From positions 32,098 to 96,097 of the forward strand of contig JAJRSE010000142.1 in NCBI GenBank assembly GCA_024278955.1: a stretch of DNA of 64,000 nt, in the 5' to 3' direction. The notes under the pieces are model-generated. The model saw only the letters and a program-made list of their open reading frames with translations, was not told the DNA's origin and made no database searches. Within the stretch, counting starts at the first letter, position 1. Each line of letters starts with the position of its first letter. This DNA is from Planctomycetota bacterium. Lineage in GTDB: Bacteria > Planctomycetota > Planctomycetia > Pirellulales > Lacipirellulaceae. The translations under genes and the position numbers were made by a program. Positions 35,846-43,388 of the stretch are shown here, one piece after another.

Positions 35846-37234
35846 ATGCACCGTATGCCTTATTTCCCTGTTTGCCTTTTTTCCTTCTGCTCGCTCGCTT
35901 TTTCCGTAGCCCATTCGTCAGAGCCAGCAGCCTCTAGCTACGCTCCCGTCATAGCGAAGGAGACATTTGAGCGGACTGTTGAGCGAATGAGTCGCGAAAA
36001 GCCAAGAATTTTGGCACGTCATAAGAGCCTACTCGATGAGCGTTATGACCTGAGTAGCAAACCGATCTCCGGCGTTACCATGTCTCGAGGTAAGTCTGTG
36101 CAATCTGGTATCCGTGTGAAGTTACCCCAAGGCGTTTCCTGGGAGACACTGGAGAAAATGACGCCAAAGCAGATACGCGAGCGTGGGCTTTGGCCCAAAG
36201 GATTTCTGCCGTTACCGCATCCGAATCACTCGGAAGGCGGGATGCTTTTCCCCAAGTTTCACATTGATGAAATCAAAAAGCAAGAAGGTCGCGATCTGAC
36301 GCGGTACGACTTGGACTTCGTAATGCCTGACGATTTCCTGCCAGAGTTCCCGCCAGCGATCTACTTTACCACACGGCCCGACCTGGGTGATGTCTCTCAG
36401 GGGAAAGTTGTCACATTCAAGAACTACTACAAACTGTTCAACGGAATTCTCAATCCCAAGCAACTTGAAGGGCTGCGGTTGCTGGTTTCAGCCACACCTC
36501 AGCAGCAATTCAACGCGACGGACGACCGACGCTCGGTCGCACCGCATCGTGGTGTGACGTGTTTTGATTGTCACGTCAATGGACACACCAATGCGGCGAC
36601 ACATCTTGTCGGCGATATTCGCCCGCAAGAGTTTCGACATCGTATCGATACTCCATCTCTCCGAGGCGTCAACATACAGCGTCTGTTCGGTTCTCAAAGA
36701 GCCATAAAAACAGTTGAGGACTTTACCGAATTCGAGCAGCGAGCTGCATATTTTGACGGCGATCCCGTTATCGCTGTAAAGAAGGGGGTCAACGTTCTTG
36801 AACGTGCAAGCCAGGTTCATGCGATGGCTGAGTTTCAGGCGATTCTTGATTTTCCACCAGCTCCAAAGCTTGATCTATTCGGCAGGCTTGACCCTGAACT
36901 GGCAACGAAGCAAGAGCTACGCGGGGAAGCCATCTTTCATGGCAAGGGAAGATGTGCAAGCTGTCACGCTCCACCGTATTATACGGATAACTCGATGCAC
37001 AATCTTCGGGCAGAACGGTTCTTCAAAGAGCAAATGATAAATGGTCGAAAGGCCTCCGCAGACGGTCCTATCAAAACCTTTGTCCTTCGCGGCATCAAAG
37101 AGTCTCCCCCCTATCTGCACGATGGTCGACTCTTGACTTTGGAAGACACCGTCGAGTTTTTCAACCTTGTCCTGCAAACACAATTGAACAAGGAAGAGAA
37201 GAGAGACTTGGTTGCATTTCTTCGGACGCTTTAG
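35846..37234 (+). CDS. Di-heme cytochrome c, cytochrome-c-peroxidase/MauG-related
   Basis: Exported protein of 462 residues with a signal peptide (MHRMPYFPVCLFSFCSLAFS) and two c-type heme sites: CFDCH at 239-243 and CASCH at 370-374. The C-terminal part TFVLRGIKESPPYLHDGRLLTLEDTVEFF matches the end of di-heme peroxidases. The N-terminal ~200 residues have no recognised domain. ATG 35846 follows AGGAG by 8-9 bases. Divergence from an OxyR homologue suggests peroxide-linked expression, and peroxidase activity is likely but not certain: MauG-like oxidation of a protein is the alternative. Confidence 0.8.
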   Translation: MHRMPYFPVCLFSFCSLAFSVAHSSEPAASSYAPVIAKETFERTVERMSREKPRILARHKSLLDERYDLSSKPISGVTMSRGKSVQSGIRVKLPQGVSWETLEKMTPKQIRERGLWPKGFLPLPHPNHSEGGMLFPKFHIDEIKKQEGRDLTRYDLDFVMPDDFLPEFPPAIYFTTRPDLGDVSQGKVVTFKNYYKLFNGILNPKQLEGLRLLVSATPQQQFNATDDRRSVAPHRGVTCFDCHVNGHTNAATHLVGDIRPQEFRHRIDTPSLRGVNIQRLFGSQRAIKTVEDFTEFEQRAAYFDGDPVIAVKKGVNVLERASQVHAMAEFQAILDFPPAPKLDLFGRLDPELATKQELRGEAIFHGKGRCASCHAPPYYTDNSMHNLRAERFFKEQMINGRKASADGPIKTFVLRGIKESPPYLHDGRLLTLEDTVEFFNLVLQTQLNKEEKRDLVAFLRTL

Positions 37235-37271
37235 AAGACGAATGACTACCAGGGATATTCAATTACAAAAA

Positions 37272-37303
37272 AACCGCTTTGACCCAAGAAGGTCAAAGCG
37301 GTT
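37272..37303 (-). terminator. Rho-independent-type terminator, minus strand
   Basis: Perfect 13-bp stem AACCGCTTTGACC / GGTCAAAGCGGTT with a 6-base loop. On the minus strand it is followed by TTTTTGTAA, so it mainly ends transcription of the small-protein gene at 37338-37931. It may also block read-through from the cytochrome gene on the plus strand. Confidence 0.85.
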
Positions 37304-37337
37304 GGTAATTTATCTCGATTCGGCCTTGCCCCGAAAA

Positions 37338-37931
37338 CTAAGGGGACGCTGGAGCAGGGTCATCGTCATTCGCGTTGTGAATCGCCACTGGAATCGCAAC
37401 GGCTGCAGCAACAAGGCCGCCTATGATCCAGGGATTCGCCAGGGGATGTTTTGCTTTACTTACTGCCGTGCCACACACGGGCTAGGCGCAATTTTGTGCC
37501 AAGACCACATCGCTGCTTTGAACAAACAGCAGGCCTTTCGCCGCGCTAGGAGGTGCCGTGCCAGGAGCCCAAGCACGCATGAGCTGAACTTGCTGGCCCG
37601 ATTGAACGGTGTAATTTGCTCCGTTCATGCCTTCTAGCTGAAAACGCCCTTGCTGGTCGGTTAAGACGTTCCATCTTTTTTGGTTACTCGTCAGTTGAAT
37701 CTCAGCCGCCGAAAGTGCTCGACCTTGACTATCGACAAGCTGGCCTACCAAGAGACCATTCGCTTGAAGCTCTACGTCGACAACCGACATCGCCCGGGCT
37801 GCTTGTGAAGACGCCGGAGTACGGGCGGCAGGCTGCTCGGCAGCGAATAGGAATTGTGGTTGCAACACGAGAACCGCAACCGATCCCCAGACACAAGAGC
37901 GTTGCATAAATCGAAACTTGCGCAAAGACAT
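37338..37931 (-). pseudogene. Small secreted protein with carboxypeptidase-regulatory-like domain, in-frame TAG removes its C-terminal anchor
   Basis: From ATG 37931 (AGGAG 7 bases upstream) the frame gives a signal peptide (VAVLVLQPQFLFAAEQ), then a beta-sandwich module (VELQANGLLVGQLVDSQGRALSAAEIQLT, QGRFQLEGMNGANYTV), and stops at TAG 37482-37484 after 149 codons. Past that TAG the same frame stays open to 37338 and encodes a hydrophobic segment (NPWIIGGLVAAAVAIPVAI) and acidic end DDDPAPASP. These match the C-terminus of the paralog at 38202-38726. So either a nonsense mutation frees the protein from its anchor, or the amber is read through. Function unknown. Confidence 0.8.
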
Positions 37932-38140
37932 CGAAAAACTCCTTTTGCCCCACACTAAATTGAAAAGAAAAGATACATCGAAAAGCTAGGCCACTCGAAG
38001 AAGTATCGACAAAGAAATTTGCCTGAGGCTTCTTGGGCAGCGGTCGAGATAGTAGCGGGCTAGAGAGAGAAGGAAAAGGGCAATTTGCCGTCTCCAATCA
38101 GCCGGTGCTATCAGTTTGTTTACTGCAATCTAAGAAAAAG

Positions 38141-38166
38141 AGCACGCGACGAAATCGTCGCGTGCT
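38141..38166. terminator. Bidirectional hairpin terminator
   Basis: Perfect 12-bp stem AGCACGCGACGA / TCGTCGCGTGCT with a 2-base loop (larger in practice), AAAAAG on the left and TTTGTCGTTTTTT on the right. It lies just past the stop of the 38202-38726 gene on the minus strand, between the two paralogs, so they are separate transcripts. Confidence 0.85.
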
Positions 38167-38201
38167 TTGTCGTTTTTTCTACAAGCCTTTTAAGCCGTCG
38201 A

Positions 38202-38726
38202 TCAAGGACTGGCAGGTGGATCGTCATCGTCGTCGAGAGCAATCGGAATCGCGATAGCACCCGCAATTGCTGCAGCGGTTATAATCGGATGCTGAGAAAC
38301 CCAGTTAGCGGCTCCTCTAAACGGTCCGCCTTGTCCGCCTTGGCCTAGAGCAATGTCTGCGTCGGATACCAGCATCATGCCACGCTGGGCACTAGGAGGA
38401 GCCGTTTGAGCACTCCAAAGCCGATAGACGCCTTGATTGTTTTCGGATGCTACCTGATAGACTCCGCCTTTCAATCCTTTCACAGCAAACTTGCCCGTGC
38501 TATCGGACTGAGTGCGAGCCACTTCTTTTCCAGCAGAAAAGAGAGAAACCTGGGCTTTCGCAATGGAAACCCCCTTCGCATCCACAATCTGCCCTACTAG
38601 GACTCCGCCTTGATGTAAGGCAATGTCACGCGGGGCAATCCCAGGGGTCGCTGCCGCAACTGGCGAAACGAGCATTCCAAGGCAGGATAATACTGCCGCC
38701 GTCATTTTGAGATTCATTGATTTCAT
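38202..38726 (-). CDS. Small secreted, membrane-anchored protein with carboxypeptidase-regulatory-like domain (paralog of 37338-37931)
   Basis: Protein of 174 residues: signal peptide (VLSCLGMLVSPVAAA), one beta-sandwich of the carboxypeptidase-regulatory type (IALHQGGVLVGQIVDAKGVSIAKAQVSLF ... TGKFAVKGLKGGVYQVAS), the motif AQTAPPSAQRGMMLV, then a C-terminal TM segment (IITAAAIAGAIAIPIAL) followed by DDDDDPPASP. The layout suggests a periplasmic or surface binding module tethered by its C-terminus. Its neighbour is a diverged paralog sharing TAPPSA and the anchor. No enzymatic motif seen; GGAT lies 10 bases before ATG 38726. Confidence 0.8.
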   Translation of the reverse strand: MKSMNLKMTAAVLSCLGMLVSPVAAATPGIAPRDIALHQGGVLVGQIVDAKGVSIAKAQVSLFSAGKEVARTQSDSTGKFAVKGLKGGVYQVASENNQGVYRLWSAQTAPPSAQRGMMLVSDADIALGQGGQGGPFRGAANWVSQHPIITAAAIAGAIAIPIALDDDDDPPASP

Positions 38727-39034
38727 TTTGTTTTAATCCTTTAAACACCGGACTGCCGCGTAGGCTAGCAATCCTTGCTACCCCAGTTCAAAATCCCCTA
38801 CACACTAAAAAGATCGGACTAATTGTAGGCTGTTGGATAAGCCTGCCCCTCTGGTTAGCCATTGGACTGTATCGGCAAGCTGGGTCTCACGTCTCAAGCA
38901 ATTGGTAAAAGAAAGCGGAGAAAGCACTTATGCCAGGACATCGCTAGTGTTTTGGCAACCCGGTTTTTTGTACCGACAAAGCACTCGCATCAGATAAATG
39001 CCAGACAAGTGGGGCGTTGGTATTTAACGGGCTG
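38727..39034. other. Intergenic region, no gene recognised
   Basis: About 300 bases upstream of the 38202-38726 gene and downstream of the HExxH protein gene, both on the minus strand. It should contain the promoter of the small secreted protein. No convincing terminator, repeat or open frame was seen. Confidence 0.4.
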
Positions 39035-39880
39035 CTATCGCCGCCAGCGTTTGAAGTGCTGAGCCATTTGTTTGTTGGAATCGGGTATCGCACGATCAAG
39101 CCGCTCGGAGAGTTGTCCTGGCGGATTGCCATGGCGGATGTCACTTAAATAATGAAGCAGCGCGCGGTGGGCAGGCAGGGGGCCGTGCAGCATAAAGTGG
39201 ACCCATGCCCAGGCAAAGCGGTACTCGGCTCCTCCCATTTCAGACAGATCGTGGCATTTTTCTAGCGAGTCGATCCCACGTAACATGCCAAACCGAAGAT
39301 TCCATCGAAGCTTCGAGAAATGGGGATGATTAAACGCCCTCTCCGAAGCAGGCATCTCGAAGTATTCGGCCAGTCCCTCGTCAAGCCACAATGGGACCAT
39401 CGGCAAGTTGGTATGCAACAAAGCGTGGGTGCATTCGTGCCGCAAGTCGACTGCTAAGTCGTGATGTTGAAATGCGTAGACGCTTCCTTTGCCTGAGCGT
39501 TGCACATAAAGGGCACGTCGGTAGGGCACGCGGGGATAAAGTTGTTTAAGCAAATTGCGATGTTCTCGCTCGCTCCCAAGTAAGTAAACGTCGACCGGTT
39601 GCTCTGCCGGCGGTACTGCGAGAGTGCGTTGCAATTCGGCTTCTAAAGCCGACAGCTCCTGGAAAATTGGTGTCAGGTCGCCCATCGGAAATGTTGCGTG
39701 GAAATGAAACGGTCCAAAATTCCGGTGGTCGATCCAAGGCGTGGCGCCGTAGCAGGGCAGGGCGGTGGACGTCCAATGTGCGACCATCGCGGCTGTGCCG
39801 CCGGCAAGAAGTGTGCGTCGCGAGAAGCGACTTTCAGATTTTCCCCGCGGACTTGCGGGGGAAAGAGCAATGGGTTTCAT
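39035..39880 (-). CDS. Tat-exported HExxH metallopeptidase-like protein
   Basis: Protein of about 281 residues. The N-terminus has a Tat-type signal (SRRTLLAGGTAAMVAHW). The body carries a gluzincin-like zinc motif HECTHALLH and, downstream, WLDEGLAEYFE, whose glutamate could be the third ligand. The pattern is that of peptidase-MA/DUF1570-like proteins, common in planctomycetes. ATG 39880 overlaps the stop of the CpsB-type phosphatase gene by 4 bases (ATGA), so the two are coupled. Whether it cleaves peptide or is a cell-wall-associated relative is unknown. Confidence 0.75.
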   Translation of the reverse strand: MKPIALSPASPRGKSESRFSRRTLLAGGTAAMVAHWTSTALPCYGATPWIDHRNFGPFHFHATFPMGDLTPIFQELSALEAELQRTLAVPPAEQPVDVYLLGSEREHRNLLKQLYPRVPYRRALYVQRSGKGSVYAFQHHDLAVDLRHECTHALLHTNLPMVPLWLDEGLAEYFEMPASERAFNHPHFSKLRWNLRFGMLRGIDSLEKCHDLSEMGGAEYRFAWAWVHFMLHGPLPAHRALLHYLSDIRHGNPPGQLSERLDRAIPDSNKQMAQHFKRWRR

Positions 39881-40686
39881 GCAACTTTTTTCTTTGAAGA
39901 AAAGAGGCCTCGCCAACCACAACCTGCTTTACGACGTGGCACCGAGGAGCGGCCGCTACGAACTTTCTTGCCGCAAGCAACCAAACCTGGATTCTGAATA
40001 CAAACCCGTCGAGCCGTCGACTCACCCGCAAGTTTTGCTACCCGCTGAAAAGCTCTTTGCATTAACGGCCTACGAGACTTTATTCCGTGAGCATCGGTCG
40101 AAACAAAATGCACGAGCCCTTCCGAGAGCATCCATTCCGCCAATTTTTGGCTTCGAGGGCCAAAGGTGCCCATCAAACTGCCAGCCGTCACTTGCATTAG
40201 GCAACCAACGTCGACTAGGTTTGGCAATAAATTGGGTTCGCGAAGCAGGCCTCGGTTTCGCTCGGGATGCGACAGGATGCCGGTCATCTCTTGACGTTCC
40301 AAAGCCGCTAGCAAGCCTTCGATAGGGAAATACAGCTCGTGCGGCAGCTCAAGAAGAACATGGCGGCGTAAATCACCCAGGGTCATGACCTCGCCACTTG
40401 CCAATTGTTCGAGCATGCCGTCTTCGATCCGAACATCTCCGCCCGGCATGACACGCAGCGGTATCTCGTGTTGCTCTAAGGTCTGTTGCAGCTCCTGCGT
40501 TCGACGTCGAATGTCGTCGCCTTGGTTGTGAGAAAAATTTCCCAACTGATGCGGAGTGACGATGATCGTCTCGGTGCCATCCTCGACCGCCATGCGAGCC
40601 ATAGCGAGCGTGGTGGCCCAGTCGGTCGATCCGTCGTCGATCCCGGGTAAAAGGTGACAATGAATGTCTACGAATCCGTCGCACAT
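39877..40686 (-). CDS. CpsB/YwqE-family PHP-domain protein-tyrosine phosphatase
   Basis: Mn-dependent phosphatase of 269 residues that dephosphorylates BY-kinases such as Wzc and so resets polysaccharide export. PHP metal motifs: FVDIHCHLLPGIDDG at 5-19, TPHQ, LELPHELYF, ILSHPERN and STDAHG. The matching kinase is at 27467-29836, about 10 kb away and on the other strand, instead of in the same operon as in Gram-positive loci. The C-terminus is unusually basic. Confidence 0.9.
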   Translation of the reverse strand: MCDGFVDIHCHLLPGIDDGSTDWATTLAMARMAVEDGTETIIVTPHQLGNFSHNQGDDIRRRTQELQQTLEQHEIPLRVMPGGDVRIEDGMLEQLASGEVMTLGDLRRHVLLELPHELYFPIEGLLAALERQEMTGILSHPERNRGLLREPNLLPNLVDVGCLMQVTAGSLMGTFGPRSQKLAEWMLSEGLVHFVSTDAHGIKSRRPLMQRAFQRVAKLAGESTARRVCIQNPGLVACGKKVRSGRSSVPRRKAGCGWRGLFSSKKKVA

Positions 40687-40835
40687 AGGGCGATTCCCAT
40701 CGTGTTTTTTCGGTAGGTGTGGAAGGGCAAGCTTTTGGTAGAAAAGCGGGCGGATTATAGCGGGCGCAACCGCTCAGTCAAGGTAAATCAGCATTCGCTA
40801 GCACCGAAAAGCAGCGTTTCCAGAAGGCGTTTATG

Positions 40836-41957
40836 TCAGCTACTGGTCGTTAGGCCTAAGGGATAATCCGTCAAGCATTTCACGCCGTCTGCTGTCACGA
40901 CATAGTTTTCTTCCAGACGAATGCCGTGTCGCAGGTCTTTGTGGTAAAGCCCAGGTTCGGCGGTGAAGTAGTCGCCCTCTTCAAAAACGTCGTCCCAATG
41001 CGGATTCAGATGCGGACTCTCGTGAGGAGCAAGCCCTACTCCATGGCCCAGATGGTGAGTAAAGACTCCTGGTCCGCAGCCCTCAAGCAGTGCTTGCACG
41101 TCCTCGAAAAGCTTCCGACAGCTAGCACCTGGGCGAACAAACGATTCGACCAGCGGAAAGACTTGGCTAAGATGTTCCCACGCCTGTTGCTGAAGCTCAG
41201 TTGGTTCGCCGCCTACCGCAATCGTGCGAGCATTGTCTGAATGATAACCGCGAAAACCTACGCCAAGATCAAGAATATAAAGTTCGCCCGCCTGAGCTTT
41301 CCGATCTCTCGGTGGCCCGCCGGGAGAGCTACACTGAAAGTCCTGGCCGAAATATGTAAGCGGTTCCTCCAGCTCGCGCACTGCTGCCGAGTGAAGTTGG
41401 TTGTAGACGTCAAGCTCGTTGATGCCAGGTTGGATCACCTCGCGGGCCAAAGCATACATCACTCGATTCGCATCGTTCGTCCGGCCGAGCATTCGCAACT
41501 CATCGGCATCTTTCCGACGTCGTAAGCGGAAGAGGATCGGCTCGACGTCTGTCATGTCGCCGCCAAGCTCTGCTAGCAGTTGAGGGCCAAGGCATGACCA
41601 TTCGCCACCTACCCGCTGTGGTCGCGTTGTCAGGGCGCTCAACAAAGCCTCGTTGCTAGTCGCCCGCTGCTCGTCTCGGATTGTCGAATGCCATTTTTCT
41701 TCGTAGCTCACAACTTCGTCTGCCGCGATGCTTGGCGAAGCCTTGCGAGAAGGCAGCACGAGAGTCACATGGCCATCAGAACGAATGGCCGCAGCTGGTG
41801 CAAATATCGGTCCAACATAGGCCCCGGTAAGCCATTGGACCGACTCGCCGCGAGTCAGTACCACCAGGTCGAGACCGTGAGTCTCCATTTCAGTCAGAAG
41901 CCGCTTTTGACGTGCTCGGCAAGCCTTGCTATCGACGGCGTAGAGATCGGTGTTCAT
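40836..41957 (-). CDS. M24-family Xaa-Pro aminopeptidase
   Basis: Creatinase/prolidase-fold metallopeptidase of 373 residues that removes residues preceding proline or processes dipeptides in the cytoplasm. The N-terminal creatinase-like domain spans ~1-150. The catalytic domain has the five metal ligands in LYILDLGVGFRGYHSDNART, THHLGHGVGLAPHESP, and the late EPGLY and RLEENYVV. No operon partner is evident: the CpsB gene lies 150 bases downstream and a csrA starts divergently. Confidence 0.9.
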   Translation of the reverse strand: MNTDLYAVDSKACRARQKRLLTEMETHGLDLVVLTRGESVQWLTGAYVGPIFAPAAAIRSDGHVTLVLPSRKASPSIAADEVVSYEEKWHSTIRDEQRATSNEALLSALTTRPQRVGGEWSCLGPQLLAELGGDMTDVEPILFRLRRRKDADELRMLGRTNDANRVMYALAREVIQPGINELDVYNQLHSAAVRELEEPLTYFGQDFQCSSPGGPPRDRKAQAGELYILDLGVGFRGYHSDNARTIAVGGEPTELQQQAWEHLSQVFPLVESFVRPGASCRKLFEDVQALLEGCGPGVFTHHLGHGVGLAPHESPHLNPHWDDVFEEGDYFTAEPGLYHKDLRHGIRLEENYVVTADGVKCLTDYPLGLTTSS

Positions 41958-42244
41958 GGATGACTCATGGTTGTTGGAGTCTCAAATTGGGATTTTCATC
42001 TCACTACGAGACGAATTGGGCCTTCAAGCTACAGATGCGGCATCTCCCCCCTCGTGCTTAAGTTTCTAACGCAAACCTTATGGTGTCAAGGGTTTGCATC
42101 GAAAGAGAGCCTGCTGGCATTACCAATTCTACCGATTGGTACGCCAATTGCTTTTTGAAAGTCCGTCGCAAAACGCGATGGCAACTCGCAGCAATGTGGA
42201 GTCACGCCGCCAACTCATCTGGTTTTATGGAAGGAAGTGTCAAG

Positions 42245-42568
42245 ATGCTCGTCTTAAGCCGAAAGACCGGTGAGCGAATACACATCGGTAACGACATTTT
42301 TGTAGAAGTCCGGCGTGTGGCCGGCAACCGCGTAACGCTAGCAATCAAAGCTCCCCGCGAGGTTCGTATTCTTCGTGGCGAGCTCATGGACTCGTTAGAC
42401 GAGTCGAGCGTTCTTGATGACGATCCCGTGGCAGAAGAATCGGCCAAAGACACCGTCATCATGAAGCATATGCAACCCGAGTCCAACGCCCCGATTTTGG
42501 CAGCTCCTGCGCTCGCTTCGATAATACCAATTCAGCCTGTGCCTTCTCAGAAGGCCCATGCGAAATAG
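42245..42568 (+). CDS. csrA: CsrA-family RNA-binding regulator with extended tail
   Basis: Carbon storage regulator homologue that binds GGA motifs in mRNA leaders. The core MLVLSRKTGERIHIGNDIFVEV...RVTLAIKAPREVRILRGEL matches CsrA, including the N-terminal LVLSRK and the C-terminal RNA-contacting region. The protein is 107 residues against a usual 60-75; the extra ~45 residues are acidic then Pro/Ala-rich with no known motif. ATG 42245 is set by homology, with GGAAG upstream. A second, diverged CsrA is at 54389-54781. Confidence 0.9.
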   Translation: MLVLSRKTGERIHIGNDIFVEVRRVAGNRVTLAIKAPREVRILRGELMDSLDESSVLDDDPVAEESAKDTVIMKHMQPESNAPILAAPALASIIPIQPVPSQKAHAK

Positions 42569-42604
42569 AGCAAGTCGCAAGACGGATCGCACGGTTTGAC
42601 GTTG

Positions 42605-42645
42605 AAATGCCGGTACGGCGACCGGAACACGTCCGTGCGACACGC
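42605..42645 (-). repeat. 41-bp double-hairpin repeat, copy 1
   Basis: On the minus strand it begins GCGTGTCGCACGG and ends CCGGCATTT. Two small stems are visible: GTGCG-TGT-CGCAC-like and CCGGT-N6-ACCGG. It differs from the copy at 44101-44141 at about two positions. Its 5' end lies 2 bases from the miniature element at 42648. Confidence 0.75.
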
Positions 42646-42647
42646 GA

Positions 42648-42753
42648 CAGTGCTTTGGCAGCTTTTAATTTCGGGTGCGAGACGTCAGAAGTCATTACGA
42701 AATAAATGATTCTGACGTTTCGCACCCTAATTTTAGACAATGACAAAGTATTA
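42648..42753. mobile_element. Miniature inverted-repeat element, IS630-related, diverged copy
   Basis: About 106 bp with inverted ends: left AGTGCTTTGGCAGC... through GGGTGCGAGACGTCAGAA, right complement TAATACTTTGTCATTG... through GGGTGCGAAACGTCAGAA. Arms of ~42 bases flank a 20-base centre, and no protein is encoded. The ends resemble the element at 44181 and the IS630 end at 62964 (AGTGCTTTGTC). Its right end supplies the TAA stop of the DinB-family gene. Confidence 0.8.
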
Positions 42754-43251
42754 GGTCATCAAGGGTTTTCGCCCTGCGGCGCGGCGGGCATCGGCGACCT
42801 GGCCGTAATGGAATAGCCAGTGGTTGGCGCTCATTAGGAAGCATTGGCGGTACGTTCCAAAGTATTCGGCATATTCGGGCGGGCAGCCTTTGCTTGGGGT
42901 GTCGAGGTCTTCTTCGCTGAGTGAATCCAACACTGCCAGGTTGGCTTGATGCACTTCCTTGCACTTGGCCAGCACCTCGTCAAAGGGCGGATACATTGCG
43001 GCATCGCTGGTCGGTTCGGTCCCAAAGTTAAAAATTCCCTTCCATTCGGCCAGCGGATCGGCTTTTCCCAGCATCATCTCTTGGATGAGATTGGCTGCCG
43101 AATACGTGAGATGCCCCAGCACCCACAGCGGATGGTTGCCTCCGTTGGGCGTGGGAAAGGTGAGCGGCGCATCTCGCATATCTTCAATCAACGGCAGGGT
43201 CATGCCCATGTTCATTTCCAGGGCCATTTTTAGTAAGTCTTTCGATTGCAT
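42751..43251 (-). CDS. DinB-family protein
   Basis: Four-helix-bundle DinB/YfiT-like protein of 166 residues, possibly a metal-dependent thiol transferase or other small-molecule enzyme. Seen: the first helix MQSKDLLKMALEMNMGMTLPLIEDM, WVLGHLTYSAANLI and a late NHWLFHYGQVADARRAAGRKPLMT; the scattered His residues (GHL, NHW, HYGQ) fit the family's metal site. ATG 43251 is taken. It is divergent from a WYL regulator with a palindrome between. Its TAA stop lies in the end of a miniature element. Confidence 0.82.
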   Translation of the reverse strand: MQSKDLLKMALEMNMGMTLPLIEDMRDAPLTFPTPNGGNHPLWVLGHLTYSAANLIQEMMLGKADPLAEWKGIFNFGTEPTSDAAMYPPFDEVLAKCKEVHQANLAVLDSLSEEDLDTPSKGCPPEYAEYFGTYRQCFLMSANHWLFHYGQVADARRAAGRKPLMT

Positions 43252-43323
43252 TGTAAATTCCGATGTTTCGAGGAATAAAAAAAGGCAGACGCCATAGGTG
43301 CGTGAACGGACCACTTTACAGCC

Positions 43324-43351
43324 CCCTCCTGACACCCTACTGTCAGGAGGG
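43324..43351. promoter_or_regulatory. Operator-like palindrome between DinB and WYL-regulator genes
   Basis: Perfect 11-bp inverted repeat CCCTCCTGACA-N6-TGTCAGGAGGG, 38 bases before the regulator start (43389) and 73 bases before the DinB-family start (43251). It is a strong candidate binding site for the adjacent YafY-type regulator, controlling both genes. Confidence 0.7.
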
Positions 43352-43388
43352 TAGAAGAATACTGAAAAAAGTTCGAGGGGCCTGCTAC

